A DNA stretch of 64,000 nucleotides, taken from Caenispirillum bisanense (GTDB taxonomy: Bacteria; Pseudomonadota; Alphaproteobacteria; Rhodospirillales; Rhodospirillaceae). The stretch covers positions 104,885 through 168,884 of the forward strand of contig NZ_OCNJ01000003.1 in assembly GCF_900230255.1 (NCBI RefSeq), read 5' to 3'. Below are positions 45,001-53,021 of the stretch, in pieces (position 1 is the first letter of the stretch; every line of letters begins with the position of its first letter). The notes below the pieces were generated by a model. It worked only from the letters and a program-made list of their open reading frames with translations. It was not told where the DNA came from and did not search any database. The position numbers were made by a program, and so were the translations under genes.

Positions 45001-45124
45001 CGCCGTCGCCATCGCCGGCGGCGTGCTGCTGTCGGCCGTGGTGTCGTTCTACTTCACGCCGCCCATGGTGGCCCTGGTCAGCCGCCGCCGGATCCCCGGC
45101 GCGGCGGCCGCGGCGGCGGCGTGA
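42029..45124 (+). CDS. RND efflux permease (second system)
   Basis: This 1031-residue RND permease includes RRPRIFALTVLMIVALGASALLTIGRQEDPTI and the TM4 proton-relay region VALGLLVDAAIVMIDEIRRRL, with a single aspartate where AcrB has two in a row. The C-terminus reads GAIGSIGVSINAAIIIMTALQDD. It belongs to the RND branch found with lipophilic-drug pumps in proteobacteria. ATG 42029 has GGAG 8 nt upstream and is preferred over the overlapping GTG at 42020. No outer-membrane channel gene follows. Confidence 0.94.
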   Translation: METLFLRRPRIFALTVLMIVALGASALLTIGRQEDPTITNLFATIATPFPGAAPSRVEALVTEKIEDELRGISEIKEIQSTSSTGISLVQVELADTLPDARLDQVWSEIRDALGDAARQFPPGVPEPAFDDERTGAFTLIVALTPREGRTVPPSVLRRHAEDLQDRLRGLPATEDVRVYGVPEEEVLVTLDPQALAGLGLTAPRVAAAIAAADAKVRAGQVRGRAADLLIEVAGEITDLDRIRAVTVATAADGAAVRVGDVATVERSVRTPAASIARSGESTGALVAARMQSDRQVDAWTARARAAVDAMRGALPGSLAVEVVFDQGPYTTERLGDLTANMAVGLALVIAVLMLTMGWRAALIVAAVIPLTALVALAVMQRVGIPVHQMSVTGLIVALGLLVDAAIVMIDEIRRRLAAGMATEAAVGEAVRRLAVPLLASTVTTVLAFLPMALLPGPAGDFVGSIALAVIIMLVASLVLALTVTPALGGWLLPKGAPAEAPRPTAWDGLGRLFAASIRWSLRRPLAAVALSLVPPVAGFLLFPTLTAQFFPGVDRDQFYVQVQLPPGAAIGETQRVAEAAGAVLLAAPGVRQVQWVVGESAPAFYYNMQADRDGNAGFAEALVTTDSPAATDRLVPDLQLRLDAALPLAQILVRGLVQGPPVAAPLEVRLVGPDLDRLRDAGEEIRRLLAEVPDVIHTRATLVGGAPKLVFRLDEDKVRQAGLDLVAVAGQLDGLLEGSVGGSLLEATEELPVRVRVGPADRGTLDAVLAMTVTAPHGAAETGFPGIPLTALGAWRVEPSDSPIARRNGERINTVQAYLDHGVLPEEALRDFQARLAASGFALPPGLRIEYGGDSDARAETVTNLISTLGLVVTLTVATIVLTFMSFRLSLVALAVCGLSMGLSFLALAAFGHPFGIQALIGAIGSIGVSINAAIIIMTALQDDPQAASGDREAMAAVVVRSARHIVSTTVTTVCGFVPLIVAGGGFWPPFAVAIAGGVLLSAVVSFYFTPPMVALVSRRRIPGAAAAAAA

Positions 45125-45143
45125 GGAGGCGGGCCGGGCACAT

Positions 45144-45199
45144 TCAACCAAACGGTTGACAATTGGGCGGGAGGCGTCTACGTTCAACCACATGGTTGA
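45144..45199. promoter_or_regulatory. Twin ArsR operators and promoter
   Basis: Two copies of TCAACC-N4-GGTTGA occur at 45144-45159 and 45184-45199. TTGACA at 45156-45161 and TACGTT at 45179-45184, with a 17-bp spacer, form a promoter that the two sites bracket. The second operator includes the arsR ATG (45192), so binding would block both polymerase and the start region. Confidence 0.7.
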
Positions 45200-45560
45200 G
45201 CAAACAGACGCCCCCCGCCTCGACGCGCTGTTCCACACCCTCGGCGACGCCACCCGGCGCCGCATGCTCCGCGAGCTTGCGGGCGGGGCGCGGTCGGTGA
45301 GTGAACTGGCGGAACCCTTCACGATCTCGCTGGCCGCCGCCTCCAAGCACATCAAGGTGCTGGAGGCGGCGGGACTGATCCGACGCGAGGTGCGCGGCCG
45401 CACCCACCTGTGCCGCCTCGACCCCGGGCCGCTCGCGACCGCGCACGAGTGGCTCGCCTTCTACGAGCGCTTCTGGACCGGGCGTCTGGACACCCTCGAC
45501 CGGCTGCTCCGCGCGGAAGACGCGGCATCCCCCGAAGCCCCCACAGGAGACGACCCATGA
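45192..45560 (+). CDS. ArsR-family regulator (short-leader transcript)
   Basis: This 122-residue protein has the ArsR fold: FHTLGDATRRRMLRELAGGARSVSELAEPFTISLAAASKHIKVLEAAGLIRREVRGRTHL. This is the non-metal branch usually paired with an SRPBCC (Aha1-like) gene. The predicted promoter puts the transcription start only a few bases before ATG 45192, and no ribosome site is present, so the mRNA may be nearly leaderless. Its stop overlaps the next start (ATGA). Confidence 0.9.
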   Translation: MVEQTDAPRLDALFHTLGDATRRRMLRELAGGARSVSELAEPFTISLAAASKHIKVLEAAGLIRREVRGRTHLCRLDPGPLATAHEWLAFYERFWTGRLDTLDRLLRAEDAASPEAPTGDDP

Positions 45561-46090
45561 CCGAGACCCTCACCCGCGACGCGCACGGCGTGCTCGTCGA
45601 ACCCGCCACCTTGAAGATCGAACGCCTGCTGCCCGGCCCCGTCGACCGCGTCTGGTCCTACCTCACCGACGGCGAGTTGCGCCGCCGGTGGCTCGCCGCC
45701 GGGGCCATGGACCTGCGCGTCGGCGCCGGTTTTGAACTGGTATGGCGCAACGACGGCCTGTCGGAGGCCGACGACGTGCGGCCGGAGAGCTTCCGGGAAG
45801 AGGAGCGGATGACGAGCCGCATCACCGAGGTCGACCCGCCGCACCGCCTGTCGTTCACGTGGATGGACGACGGCGAGGTGACCTTCGAGCTGACGCCGCA
45901 GGGCCGGGACGTGCTGCTGACGGTGGTGCACCGCCGCCTGCCGGACCGGGCCATGTCGCTCTGCGTCGCCGCGGGCTGGCACACCCACCTCGACATCCTC
46001 GTCGCCCGGCTCACCGACACCGCGGCGCCGTCGTTCTGGAGCACCTGGACGCGCCTGCAGGCCGAGTACGACAGCCGCCTGCCGAAGTGA
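45557..46090 (+). CDS. SRPBCC-family protein (Aha1/START-like)
   Basis: This 177-residue protein has the SRPBCC/AHSA1-like pattern IERLLPGPVDRVWSYLTDGELRRRWLAAG, then ITEVDPPHRLSFTWMDDGEVTFEL and TVVHRRLPDRA. The fold forms a hydrophobic pocket that binds lipids or small ligands; the ArsR/SRPBCC operon is common and its ligand is usually unknown. ATG 45557 overlaps the ArsR stop, so the two are translationally coupled. Confidence 0.88.
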   Translation: MTETLTRDAHGVLVEPATLKIERLLPGPVDRVWSYLTDGELRRRWLAAGAMDLRVGAGFELVWRNDGLSEADDVRPESFREEERMTSRITEVDPPHRLSFTWMDDGEVTFELTPQGRDVLLTVVHRRLPDRAMSLCVAAGWHTHLDILVARLTDTAAPSFWSTWTRLQAEYDSRLPK

Positions 46091-46109
46091 CCGGCACCCT
46101 CGCTGGCGG

Positions 46110-46748
46110 TCAGCGCTCGCTGGCCGCCAGTCGCAGGCCGAGGGCCAGGAACAGGGCGCCGAGCGAGCGGTCGAGCCACAGGCCGAAGCGGCGGCTGCGG
46201 CGCAGCGCCTCGGTCAGGCGGCCGCCGAGCAGCACCAGCGGCGGCTCCACCACGGCGGCGACCACGATCACCAGCGTGCCGTGGACCAGCAACTGCAGCC
46301 ACACCGGTCCGGCGCCCGGTTCCACGAACTGCGGCAGGAAGGCGAGGAAGAAGATCGCCACCTTGGGGTTCAGCAGGTCGATGAGCACCCCCTGCCGGAA
46401 CACCCGCCAAGGCGCCACCGCCGGCCCGGCGGCGGTGGGCGCGGCGAGGCTGCCGCCCTTGGACAGCAGCGCCTTGATGCCGAGCCAGACAAGGTAGGCG
46501 ACACCCACCCACTTCACCACGGCGAAGGCGGTGGCGGAGGCGGCGACGATGGCCGACAGGCCGAGGGCCGCCAGCACCACGTGCCCGAAGGCACCGGTCC
46601 AGATCCCCAGCATGGCGGCGGTGCCGGCGCGCACGCCGCCGCGCACCGTATGCCCCAGGATGAAGGCGATGTCCGGTCCCGGCGACAGGTTGAGCACCAG
46701 CGCCGTCAGCAGGAAGGTCCCCCAATGGGCGAGGTCGTAGGACAGCAT
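46110..46748 (-). CDS. LysE/RhtB-family amino acid exporter
   Basis: This 212-residue membrane protein has six hydrophobic helices. The conserved N-terminal motif LNLSPGPDIAFILGHTVRGG and the helix GVAYLVWLGIKALLSKGG are typical of LysE/RhtB exporters of amino acids or homoserine lactones. It converges with the SRPBCC gene and is on the same strand as the amidase gene upstream. Confidence 0.9.
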   Translation of the reverse strand: MLSYDLAHWGTFLLTALVLNLSPGPDIAFILGHTVRGGVRAGTAAMLGIWTGAFGHVVLAALGLSAIVAASATAFAVVKWVGVAYLVWLGIKALLSKGGSLAAPTAAGPAVAPWRVFRQGVLIDLLNPKVAIFFLAFLPQFVEPGAGPVWLQLLVHGTLVIVVAAVVEPPLVLLGGRLTEALRRSRRFGLWLDRSLGALFLALGLRLAASER

Positions 46749-46806
46749 GGCGTGATCTTCCAGCGGCGGCGGAGGCCGGCAGCATAGCAGAGCCGCCGGC
46801 CGGTCG

Positions 46807-48225
46807 TCAGCCGGGCACCGGCGCCTCGGGGTAGCGGGGCGGACGGGCGCTTTCGAAGGCGTGGCAGACCGCCAGCACCGTCGCATCGTCGAACCGCGCC
46901 CCCACCACGTGCAGGCCCACCGGCAGCCCGTCGTCGCCGAAGCCGCACTGCACCGAGGCAGCCGGCTGCTGTGTCAGGTTGAAGGGGTAGGAGAACGGCG
47001 TCCACTCCATCCAGTGTCGCAGGCCCGAGCCCGGCGGCACGTTGTCGCCGAGCGGGAAGGCGGTGATGGGCACGCTCGGCGTGACCAGCACGTCCCACTC
47101 GCGGTGGAAGGCGGCCATGCGTTCGCCGAGTGCCGTGCGGGCGTCAACGGCGCGCAGGTAGTCGACGGCGGAGATGCGCGCCCCTTCCTCGGCGATGACA
47201 TGCAGGCCGGGGTCGACCAGCTCGCGCTTTTCCGGCGGCAGGTTGGCGAGGATCTTGGCGGCGCCGGAGAACCACAGGGTGTTGAAGGTGTCGATGGGAT
47301 CGGTGAAGCCGGGATCCACTTCCTCGACGATGGCGCCCAGGTCGGCGAGCACCTCCACCGCCTCGGCGACGGCGCGGGCGACGTCAGATCGTACGTTTAC
47401 GTATCCGAGTGTCGGGCTGTAGGCGATGCGCAAGCCCCGCACGCCACGGCTAAGGCCGACGGTCCAGTCGCGGGTGAAGGGCGCGCCGGTCATCCAGTCG
47501 CGGTCATCGGGCTGACCGACGGCGGTCAGCATGAGCGCCACGTCCTCGGTGGTGCGGGCCATGGGGCCGAGGTGAGACATGGTACCCATTGCGCTCGCCG
47601 GCCACTGCGGCACATAGCCGAAGGTCGGCTTGATGCCGGCGGTGCCGGTGAAGGCGCAGGGGATGCGGATGGACCCGCCGGCGTCGGAGCCCTGGTGCAG
47701 CACGCCCATGTTGAGCGCCGCCGCCGCCCCGGCGCCGCCGCTCGACCCGCCGGCGGTGGTGCCGAGGTTCCACGGGTTGCGGGTGGCGCCGTAGAGGGTG
47801 TTGTCGGTGACGCCCTTCCAGCCGAATTCCGGCGTCGTGGTCTTGCCGAGCAGCACAGCCCCCGCCGCCCGCATGTGGGCGGTGAAGGGCGCGTCGACGT
47901 CCCACGGGCCGGCGGCATCGGTGGTGCGCGAGCCCTTGCGGGTCGGCATGCCGCGGGTCGGCGTCAGGTCTTTGATGGACGACGGCACGCCGTCCAGCGG
48001 CCCCATGGGCCGGCCGGCCTGCCAGCGCGCTTCCGACTCCCGCGCCGCCGCCAGGGCGCCGTCTTCATCGACGTGGCAGTAGGCGTTGACGGCCGGGTTG
48101 AAGCGGGCGATGCGGTCGAGCGCCGCGCGCGTCGCCTCCACCGGCGAGGCCTGGCGCCGGCGGTAGAGGCGCAGCAACTCGGCGGCGGTGAGGGTGCCGA
48201 GGTCGGTCTTGGGGGTGGTGCTCAT
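46807..48225 (-). CDS. Amidase (amidase signature family)
   Basis: This 472-residue enzyme is of the amidase signature family, which hydrolyses amides to acids and ammonia. The catalytic Ser-cisSer-Lys triad is visible: K85 in SSIKDL, cis-Ser161 in AGGSSGGAGA, and the nucleophile Ser185 in GSDAGGSIRIP. It is read in the liv operon, starting 10 bp after livF, so its substrate is likely an amide or amide-like amino acid taken up by the Liv transporter. The exact substrate is not evident. Confidence 0.9.
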   Translation of the reverse strand: MSTTPKTDLGTLTAAELLRLYRRRQASPVEATRAALDRIARFNPAVNAYCHVDEDGALAAARESEARWQAGRPMGPLDGVPSSIKDLTPTRGMPTRKGSRTTDAAGPWDVDAPFTAHMRAAGAVLLGKTTTPEFGWKGVTDNTLYGATRNPWNLGTTAGGSSGGAGAAAALNMGVLHQGSDAGGSIRIPCAFTGTAGIKPTFGYVPQWPASAMGTMSHLGPMARTTEDVALMLTAVGQPDDRDWMTGAPFTRDWTVGLSRGVRGLRIAYSPTLGYVNVRSDVARAVAEAVEVLADLGAIVEEVDPGFTDPIDTFNTLWFSGAAKILANLPPEKRELVDPGLHVIAEEGARISAVDYLRAVDARTALGERMAAFHREWDVLVTPSVPITAFPLGDNVPPGSGLRHWMEWTPFSYPFNLTQQPAASVQCGFGDDGLPVGLHVVGARFDDATVLAVCHAFESARPPRYPEAPVPG

Positions 48226-48235
48226 GGGGCTCCCT

Positions 48236-48931
48236 TCAGGCGCTCAGGGCCAGGTAGCGGTCGCGCACCGCTGGGTCGGCCGCGAAGTCGTCGCGGCTGC
48301 CGGCATAGACGATGCGGCCCTGTTCCAGGATGTAATGGCGGTCGGCCAGCTTCTCGCAGACGGCGATGTTCTGCTCGACCAGCAGCACGGGCATGCCGCT
48401 TTCGCGGATGCCGCGCAGGATGCGCACGATCTCGTCGACGATGACGGGGGCGAGGCCCTCCGTCGGTTCGTCGAGCAGCAGGATCTTCGGGTCGTTCACC
48501 AGGGCGCGGGCGATGGCGAGCATCTGCTGCTCGCCGCCCGACAGTGCCCGCCCGCCGTTGCGGCGGCGTTCGCGCAGGCGGGGGAACATCTGGTAGACGT
48601 CCTCGATGGACCACCGGCCGCCCTTGCGCTCGGCGACCCGCAGGTTCTCCTCCACCGTCAGCAGGCCGAAGATGCCGCGGCTCTCCTGCACGAAGGCGAC
48701 GCCGGAGCGCGCGATCTGGAAGCTTTCACGCCCCACCGTCTCGCGGCCCTCGAAGGTGATGCTGCCGGCGCGCGGCCGCACCATGCCGGCGATGCTGCGC
48801 AGCGTGGTGGTCTTGCCGGCGCCGTTGCGGCCGAGCAGGGTGACCAGCTCGCCCGCCTTCACCTCCAGCGACACGCCCTCGAGCACATGGCTCTTGCCGT
48901 AGTAGGAATGGATGCCATCGACCACGAGCAT
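48236..48931 (-). CDS. livF: Branched-chain amino acid ABC transporter ATP-binding protein LivF
   Basis: This 231-residue ATPase is of the LivF type, with Walker A LLGRNGAGKTTTL, signature ALSGGEQQMLAIARAL, Walker B KILLLDEPTEGLAP, and H-loop VEQNI. It pairs with LivG. Start ATG 48931 shares one base with the stop of livG (TGATG). Confidence 0.93.
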   Translation of the reverse strand: MLVVDGIHSYYGKSHVLEGVSLEVKAGELVTLLGRNGAGKTTTLRSIAGMVRPRAGSITFEGRETVGRESFQIARSGVAFVQESRGIFGLLTVEENLRVAERKGGRWSIEDVYQMFPRLRERRRNGGRALSGGEQQMLAIARALVNDPKILLLDEPTEGLAPVIVDEIVRILRGIRESGMPVLLVEQNIAVCEKLADRHYILEQGRIVYAGSRDDFAADPAVRDRYLALSA

Positions 48932-49686
48932 CAGGCGGCCTCCCCCAGATAGGCGCTGCGCACGCGCGCATCGGCCCGCACGACCTCGGGCGGGCCCTCC
49001 ACCAGCACCTTGCCCTGGTGCATGACGGTGATGGTGTCGCTGATGGACATGACGATGCTCATGTTGTGCTCGATCAGCATGACCGTGTACTCGCGCCCCA
49101 GTTCGCCGATCAGCCGGGTCATGACGGGAATGTCGTCGACCCCCATGCCCGACGTCGGTTCGTCGAGCAGCAGCAGGCGGGGGCGGGCGGCCAGCGCCAT
49201 GCCGACCTCCAGCACCCGCTGCTGGCCATGCGACAGGTCGCCGGCGGCAGTGTCGGCGCGGGCCGTCAGCGCCAGCCGCTCGAGGATCTCGTCGGCCACG
49301 GCCAGATGCTCGCGCCGGCTTTCCGCCGGGCGCCAGAAGGTGAGCGCGCGGGCGCCGTCGCGCCCCTGTGCCGCCACCCGCAGGTTCTCGCGCACCGACA
49401 GGTTCTGGAACAGGCTGGTGAGCTGGAACGACCGCGCCATGCCGAGGCCGACGCGGGCGTTGGCCGGCTTGCGGGTGACCTCGCGGCCCTCGAACAGCAC
49501 CCGGCCGCCGGTCGGCCGTCGCTCGCCGGTCAGGCAGTGGAAGGTGCTGGTCTTGCCGGCGCCGTTGGGGCCGATGACGGCGTGGATGGTGCCGCGGCGG
49601 ATGCGCAGCGACACGCCGTCGACGGCCATGAAGGCGCCGTAGGCCAGTTGCAGGCCTTCGGTTTCCAGGATGACGTCGTCGCTCAT
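48931..49686 (-). CDS. livG: Branched-chain amino acid ABC transporter ATP-binding protein LivG
   Basis: This 251-residue ATPase has Walker A GPNGAGKTSTF, signature LSHGQQRVLEVGMAL and Walker B RLLLLDEPTSGM. The ending, with IEHNMSIVMSISDTITVMHQGKV, is typical of LivG. ATG 49686 overlaps the livM stop by four bases (ATGA). Confidence 0.93.
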   Translation of the reverse strand: MSDDVILETEGLQLAYGAFMAVDGVSLRIRRGTIHAVIGPNGAGKTSTFHCLTGERRPTGGRVLFEGREVTRKPANARVGLGMARSFQLTSLFQNLSVRENLRVAAQGRDGARALTFWRPAESRREHLAVADEILERLALTARADTAAGDLSHGQQRVLEVGMALAARPRLLLLDEPTSGMGVDDIPVMTRLIGELGREYTVMLIEHNMSIVMSISDTITVMHQGKVLVEGPPEVVRADARVRSAYLGEAA

Positions 49687-50714
49687 GGCGCGGTCCTCCG
49701 ATGGGCGCGGCGGGCGCGGATGGTGTCGTACAAGCTCTCGACGCCGCCCCACAGGCCGCCGCGCATGAAGATGACGACGCCGATGAGCACGATGCCGAGC
49801 AGCATCATCCAGCGCGGCCACACCGCCGACAGCAGGTCGCCGAGCAGCACGATGCCGGCGGCGCCGAGGATGGAGCCGAACAGCGATCCGGTGCCGCCGA
49901 TGATGGTCATGATGAGGATGTGCTCCGACATCACCAGTTCGATGTTCGACAGCGGCGCGAAGTTGAGCAGCATGGCGTAGAGCGCGCCGGCGAGGCCGGT
50001 GATGGCGCCCGACAGGCTGAAGGCGAGGATCTTGAACTGGCGCGTGTCGTAGCCGAGGGCGGCGGCGCGGCCCTCGTTCTCGCGGATTGCCACCAGCGTC
50101 GAGCCGAAGGGCGAATGGATGATCCGCCGCGCCGCCACGAAGACGGCGACGAACAGCACCGCGACGAAGGCGTAGTAGACCGCCGGATCGGACAGGTCGA
50201 CCAGGGTCGCACCGGCGATGGCGACGGGCGGGCGCGGCACGTCGAGCAGGCCGTTGTCGCCGCCGGTCCAGTCGCTCAGGGTATAGGCGACGAAGTAGGC
50301 CATCTGCGAGAAAGCGAGCGTCAGCATGACGAAGTAGATGCCGGTGCGGCGGATGGCGAGCGCCCCCACCACGGCGGCGACGGCGGCGCCGAACACCATG
50401 GCGCCGACCAGCGCCGTGAACAGGCCGGCGCCCAGGTGGATCATCAGCAGCGAGGCGACATAGGCGCCGCCGCCGAAGAAGATCCCCTGCCCGAAGGACA
50501 GGAGGCCGGTGTAGCCGAGCAGCAGGTTGCAGGCCAGCGCCGCCATGGCGAAGATCAGGATCTCGGCGGCGAGCGTCGTGGACGGCAGCACCAGCGGCAG
50601 CACGATCACCGCGGCGACCGTCAGCAGCGTGATGCCGCGCAGGAGGGAGGGGCCGGCGGCCGGCGCAGTGGCCGCAGCGGCGGGGGCGGGGGTCATGGAG
50701 CGGGCGTCTGCCAT
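49683..50714 (-). CDS. livM: Branched-chain amino acid ABC transporter permease LivM
   Basis: This 343-residue permease has about ten hydrophobic segments and the motif LLLGYTGLLSFGQGIFFGGGAYV near the first third. The coupling loop SPFGSTLVAIRENEGRAAALGYD and the later GGTGSLFGSILGA are LivM features. It lies 1 bp after livH. Confidence 0.93.
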   Translation of the reverse strand: MADARSMTPAPAAAATAPAAGPSLLRGITLLTVAAVIVLPLVLPSTTLAAEILIFAMAALACNLLLGYTGLLSFGQGIFFGGGAYVASLLMIHLGAGLFTALVGAMVFGAAVAAVVGALAIRRTGIYFVMLTLAFSQMAYFVAYTLSDWTGGDNGLLDVPRPPVAIAGATLVDLSDPAVYYAFVAVLFVAVFVAARRIIHSPFGSTLVAIRENEGRAAALGYDTRQFKILAFSLSGAITGLAGALYAMLLNFAPLSNIELVMSEHILIMTIIGGTGSLFGSILGAAGIVLLGDLLSAVWPRWMMLLGIVLIGVVIFMRGGLWGGVESLYDTIRARRAHRRTAP

Positions 50715-50715
50715 G

Positions 50716-51576
50716 TCAGGCCCTCCCGAACAGGCCGTAGGGCCGCAGCAGGATCACCGCCGCCATGGCGCCGTAGATCATCAGGCTGGCACCCTGCGGC
50801 CAGATGCTGGTCATCAGGCTCTGCACCAGGCCGACCAGCAGGCCGCCCACCAGGGCGCCGCTGAACGACCCCATGCCGCCGATCACCACCACCACGAAGG
50901 CGAGGCCGAGCACTTCCGTGCCGATGAAAGGGTGCGCGCCGCGCAACGGCGCCGACAGCACGCCTGCGACGCCTGCGAGCGCCACCCCGAGTGCGAAGGT
51001 CAGGGAGAACAGGCGGAAGATGTTGGTGCCGAGCAGCGCCACCTGTTCCGGGTTCTCGCTGCCGGCGCGGACCAGGGCACCGAACTTGGTGCGCTCCAGC
51101 AGCAGCCACAGCAGCAGGCCGATGACGGCGCTGAAGACGATGAGGAACAGCCGGTACTGCGGATAGGCGAAGTTGCCGAACCGCACCACGCCCTGCAACA
51201 GCTCGGGCACCGGCACGCTCTTGCCGACCGGCCCCCAGATCATGATGGCCGATTCCTGGATGATGAGCGCGATGCCGAGCGTGATGAGGATGTGGAAGGT
51301 ATGCGGCAGGTGATAGACGCGCACGATCAGCACGCGCTCCGCCACCCACGCCAGCGCGCCCACCACCAGCGGCCCGGCGATGAGCGACAGCCAGAAGTTC
51401 CCCGTCCACGCGACGGTGGTGTAGCAGAGGTAGGACCCGAGCAGGAAGAACGCCCCGTGGGCGAAGTTCACGAAGTTGAGCAGCCCGAAGATGATCGTCA
51501 GCCCCACCGAAATGAGGAAATAGATCATCCCGAGCCCCAGGCCGTTGAGGACCTGGAACACATAGACGTTGGCCAT
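50716..51576 (-). CDS. livH: Branched-chain amino acid ABC transporter permease LivH
   Basis: This 286-residue permease has FGLLNFVNFAHGAFFLLGSY, the coupling loop RTKFGALVRAGSENPEQVALLG, and VVVVIGGMGSFSGALVGG, the LivH signature. It follows livK after a 107-bp gap that contains a very strong hairpin. Confidence 0.93.
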   Translation of the reverse strand: MANVYVFQVLNGLGLGMIYFLISVGLTIIFGLLNFVNFAHGAFFLLGSYLCYTTVAWTGNFWLSLIAGPLVVGALAWVAERVLIVRVYHLPHTFHILITLGIALIIQESAIMIWGPVGKSVPVPELLQGVVRFGNFAYPQYRLFLIVFSAVIGLLLWLLLERTKFGALVRAGSENPEQVALLGTNIFRLFSLTFALGVALAGVAGVLSAPLRGAHPFIGTEVLGLAFVVVVIGGMGSFSGALVGGLLVGLVQSLMTSIWPQGASLMIYGAMAAVILLRPYGLFGRA

Positions 51577-51622
51577 GGCGGGCTCCGCAGGCGAGGGCAG
51601 GGCGGCGGCGAGGGGGACGGGG

Positions 51623-51663
51623 AGCCCCGCCGCCGCCGCGCATCGGGCGCCGGCGGCGGGGCT
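51623..51663 (-). promoter_or_regulatory. Large GC hairpin between livK and livH
   Basis: AGCCCCGCCGCCG (51623-51635) and CGGCGGCGGGGCT (51651-51663) are exact complements, with further G-U pairs outside and GCGC pairing inside the 15-nt loop. It lies between the binding-protein gene and the permease genes. Such stems often protect the 3' end of a binding-protein mRNA and limit read-through, giving excess LivK. No T-run follows it in the minus-strand transcript. Confidence 0.65.
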
Positions 51664-51683
51664 TCCGCGTCGCGGGCCTGGCC

Positions 51684-52886
51684 TCAGGCCATCTTGCAGA
51701 CGATCTGGTCGCCCTCGGGGAAGGAGCGGCCGGAGCTGACGATGCCCGCCAGGTCGTCCTCGTCCTTCATGGCCGAGGCCGCCTTGCCCTTCAGCAGGTA
51801 GTAGTCCTTGATGACCTGATGATCGGCGGCGCGCACCGTCTCGGTGCCCGTCGGGCCCTCGTAGGTCATGCCGGCCAGCGCCTTGCGCACGGCGGCGCCG
51901 TCGGTGGTGCCGGCCGCCTTGATGGCGTCGAGGATGATCTTCGTGCCGATGTAGTCGGCGGCCAGCGGGTAGCTCGGGTTCATGCCGTGGGCGGCGCGCA
52001 CCTTCTCCACCAGTTCCCGGTTCATGGGCGTGTCGACCTGGTGCCAATATTGGGCGCCCAGGTAGACGCCCTCGATGACGTCGGGGCCGAGTTCCTTGAA
52101 CTGATCGAGGCCGGCGGACCACGCCAGCAGAATGGTCATCTGGTTCTTCAGGCCGAAGTTGACCGCCTGGCGCAGCGCGTTGGACGACTGGCCGCCGAAG
52201 TTGAGCAGCAGCAGAACGTCGGGGCTCTGGGCCATGGCGTTGGTCAGGTAGCCGGAGAACTCCTGCTCCTGCAGGGAGTGGTAGCTGTTGCCGACGTGCT
52301 CGATGCCCTTTTCGGCGAAGATGGCCTTGGCGTTCTCCAGCAGCGCCTCGCCGAACACGTATTGCGGCGTGATGGTGTACCAGCGCTTGGCGTTGGGCAT
52401 CTCGGCGATGAGCGGGCGCACGGTTTCGTTGATGGCGCCGTAGGTGGGCACCGACCAGCGGAAGGTGCCGCCGTTGCACTCGCTGCCGGTCAGTTCGTCG
52501 GCGCCGGCCGGGGTGACGAAGACGCCGCCGGCCTGGTTCACTTCCTTGCCGACCGCGAGGGCGGACGACGACAGGGTGCAGCCGTTGAAGAATTTGGCGC
52601 CGTTCTGCTGGATGGCTTCCTGCACCTTGCGCACGGCCTTGCCGGCGTTCCCCTCGGTGTCGATGGTGGTGTAGGAGACCGGCGCGCCGAGCAGGTCGCC
52701 GTAGTCCTTCACGGCCATCTGCGAGCCCATCTCGGCGAACTTGCCATAGCTGGCGAAGCCGCCGGACATGGACTTGACGCCGTAGAGGGTGATGCCGTCG
52801 GCGGCGCGGGCGCGGCCGACGAGGGCGGGGGCGGCGAGCAGCGCGCCGGCGGCGATGCCGCTCTTGAGGAAGGTCCGTCGTAGCAT
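51684..52886 (-). CDS. livK: Liv-type ABC transporter substrate-binding protein
   Basis: This 400-residue protein has a twin-arginine-like signal (MLRRTFLKSGIAAGALLAAPALVG), then ITLYGVKSMSGGFASYGKFAEMGSQMAVKDYG and IDTEGNAGKAVRKVQEAI, the type I periplasmic binding protein fold. The adjacent amidase suggests an amide or amidated amino acid as ligand; FmdD/UrtA-like roles are possible. Sec or Tat export cannot be decided without further work, although the RRTFLK motif favours Tat. Confidence 0.9.
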   Translation of the reverse strand: MLRRTFLKSGIAAGALLAAPALVGRARAADGITLYGVKSMSGGFASYGKFAEMGSQMAVKDYGDLLGAPVSYTTIDTEGNAGKAVRKVQEAIQQNGAKFFNGCTLSSSALAVGKEVNQAGGVFVTPAGADELTGSECNGGTFRWSVPTYGAINETVRPLIAEMPNAKRWYTITPQYVFGEALLENAKAIFAEKGIEHVGNSYHSLQEQEFSGYLTNAMAQSPDVLLLLNFGGQSSNALRQAVNFGLKNQMTILLAWSAGLDQFKELGPDVIEGVYLGAQYWHQVDTPMNRELVEKVRAAHGMNPSYPLAADYIGTKIILDAIKAAGTTDGAAVRKALAGMTYEGPTGTETVRAADHQVIKDYYLLKGKAASAMKDEDDLAGIVSSGRSFPEGDQIVCKMA

Positions 52887-53021
52887 GTGAAGCCTCCGTG
52901 TCCCTGATGTCAGAGTTGTTCTGATCGTGCGTGAAGCGGTGGAGTCCCCTGCCTTGTGCTTTGTTCTTCGTTGTTGGCCGGTCCGGGCGGTCTTGTGCCG
53001 CCTCGGGGGCGATGGTGTCGG

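Noticed and set aside
41924-45403. A 1,159-codon minus-strand open frame
   Set aside because: It is antisense to the RND permease, which has complete family motifs on the plus strand.
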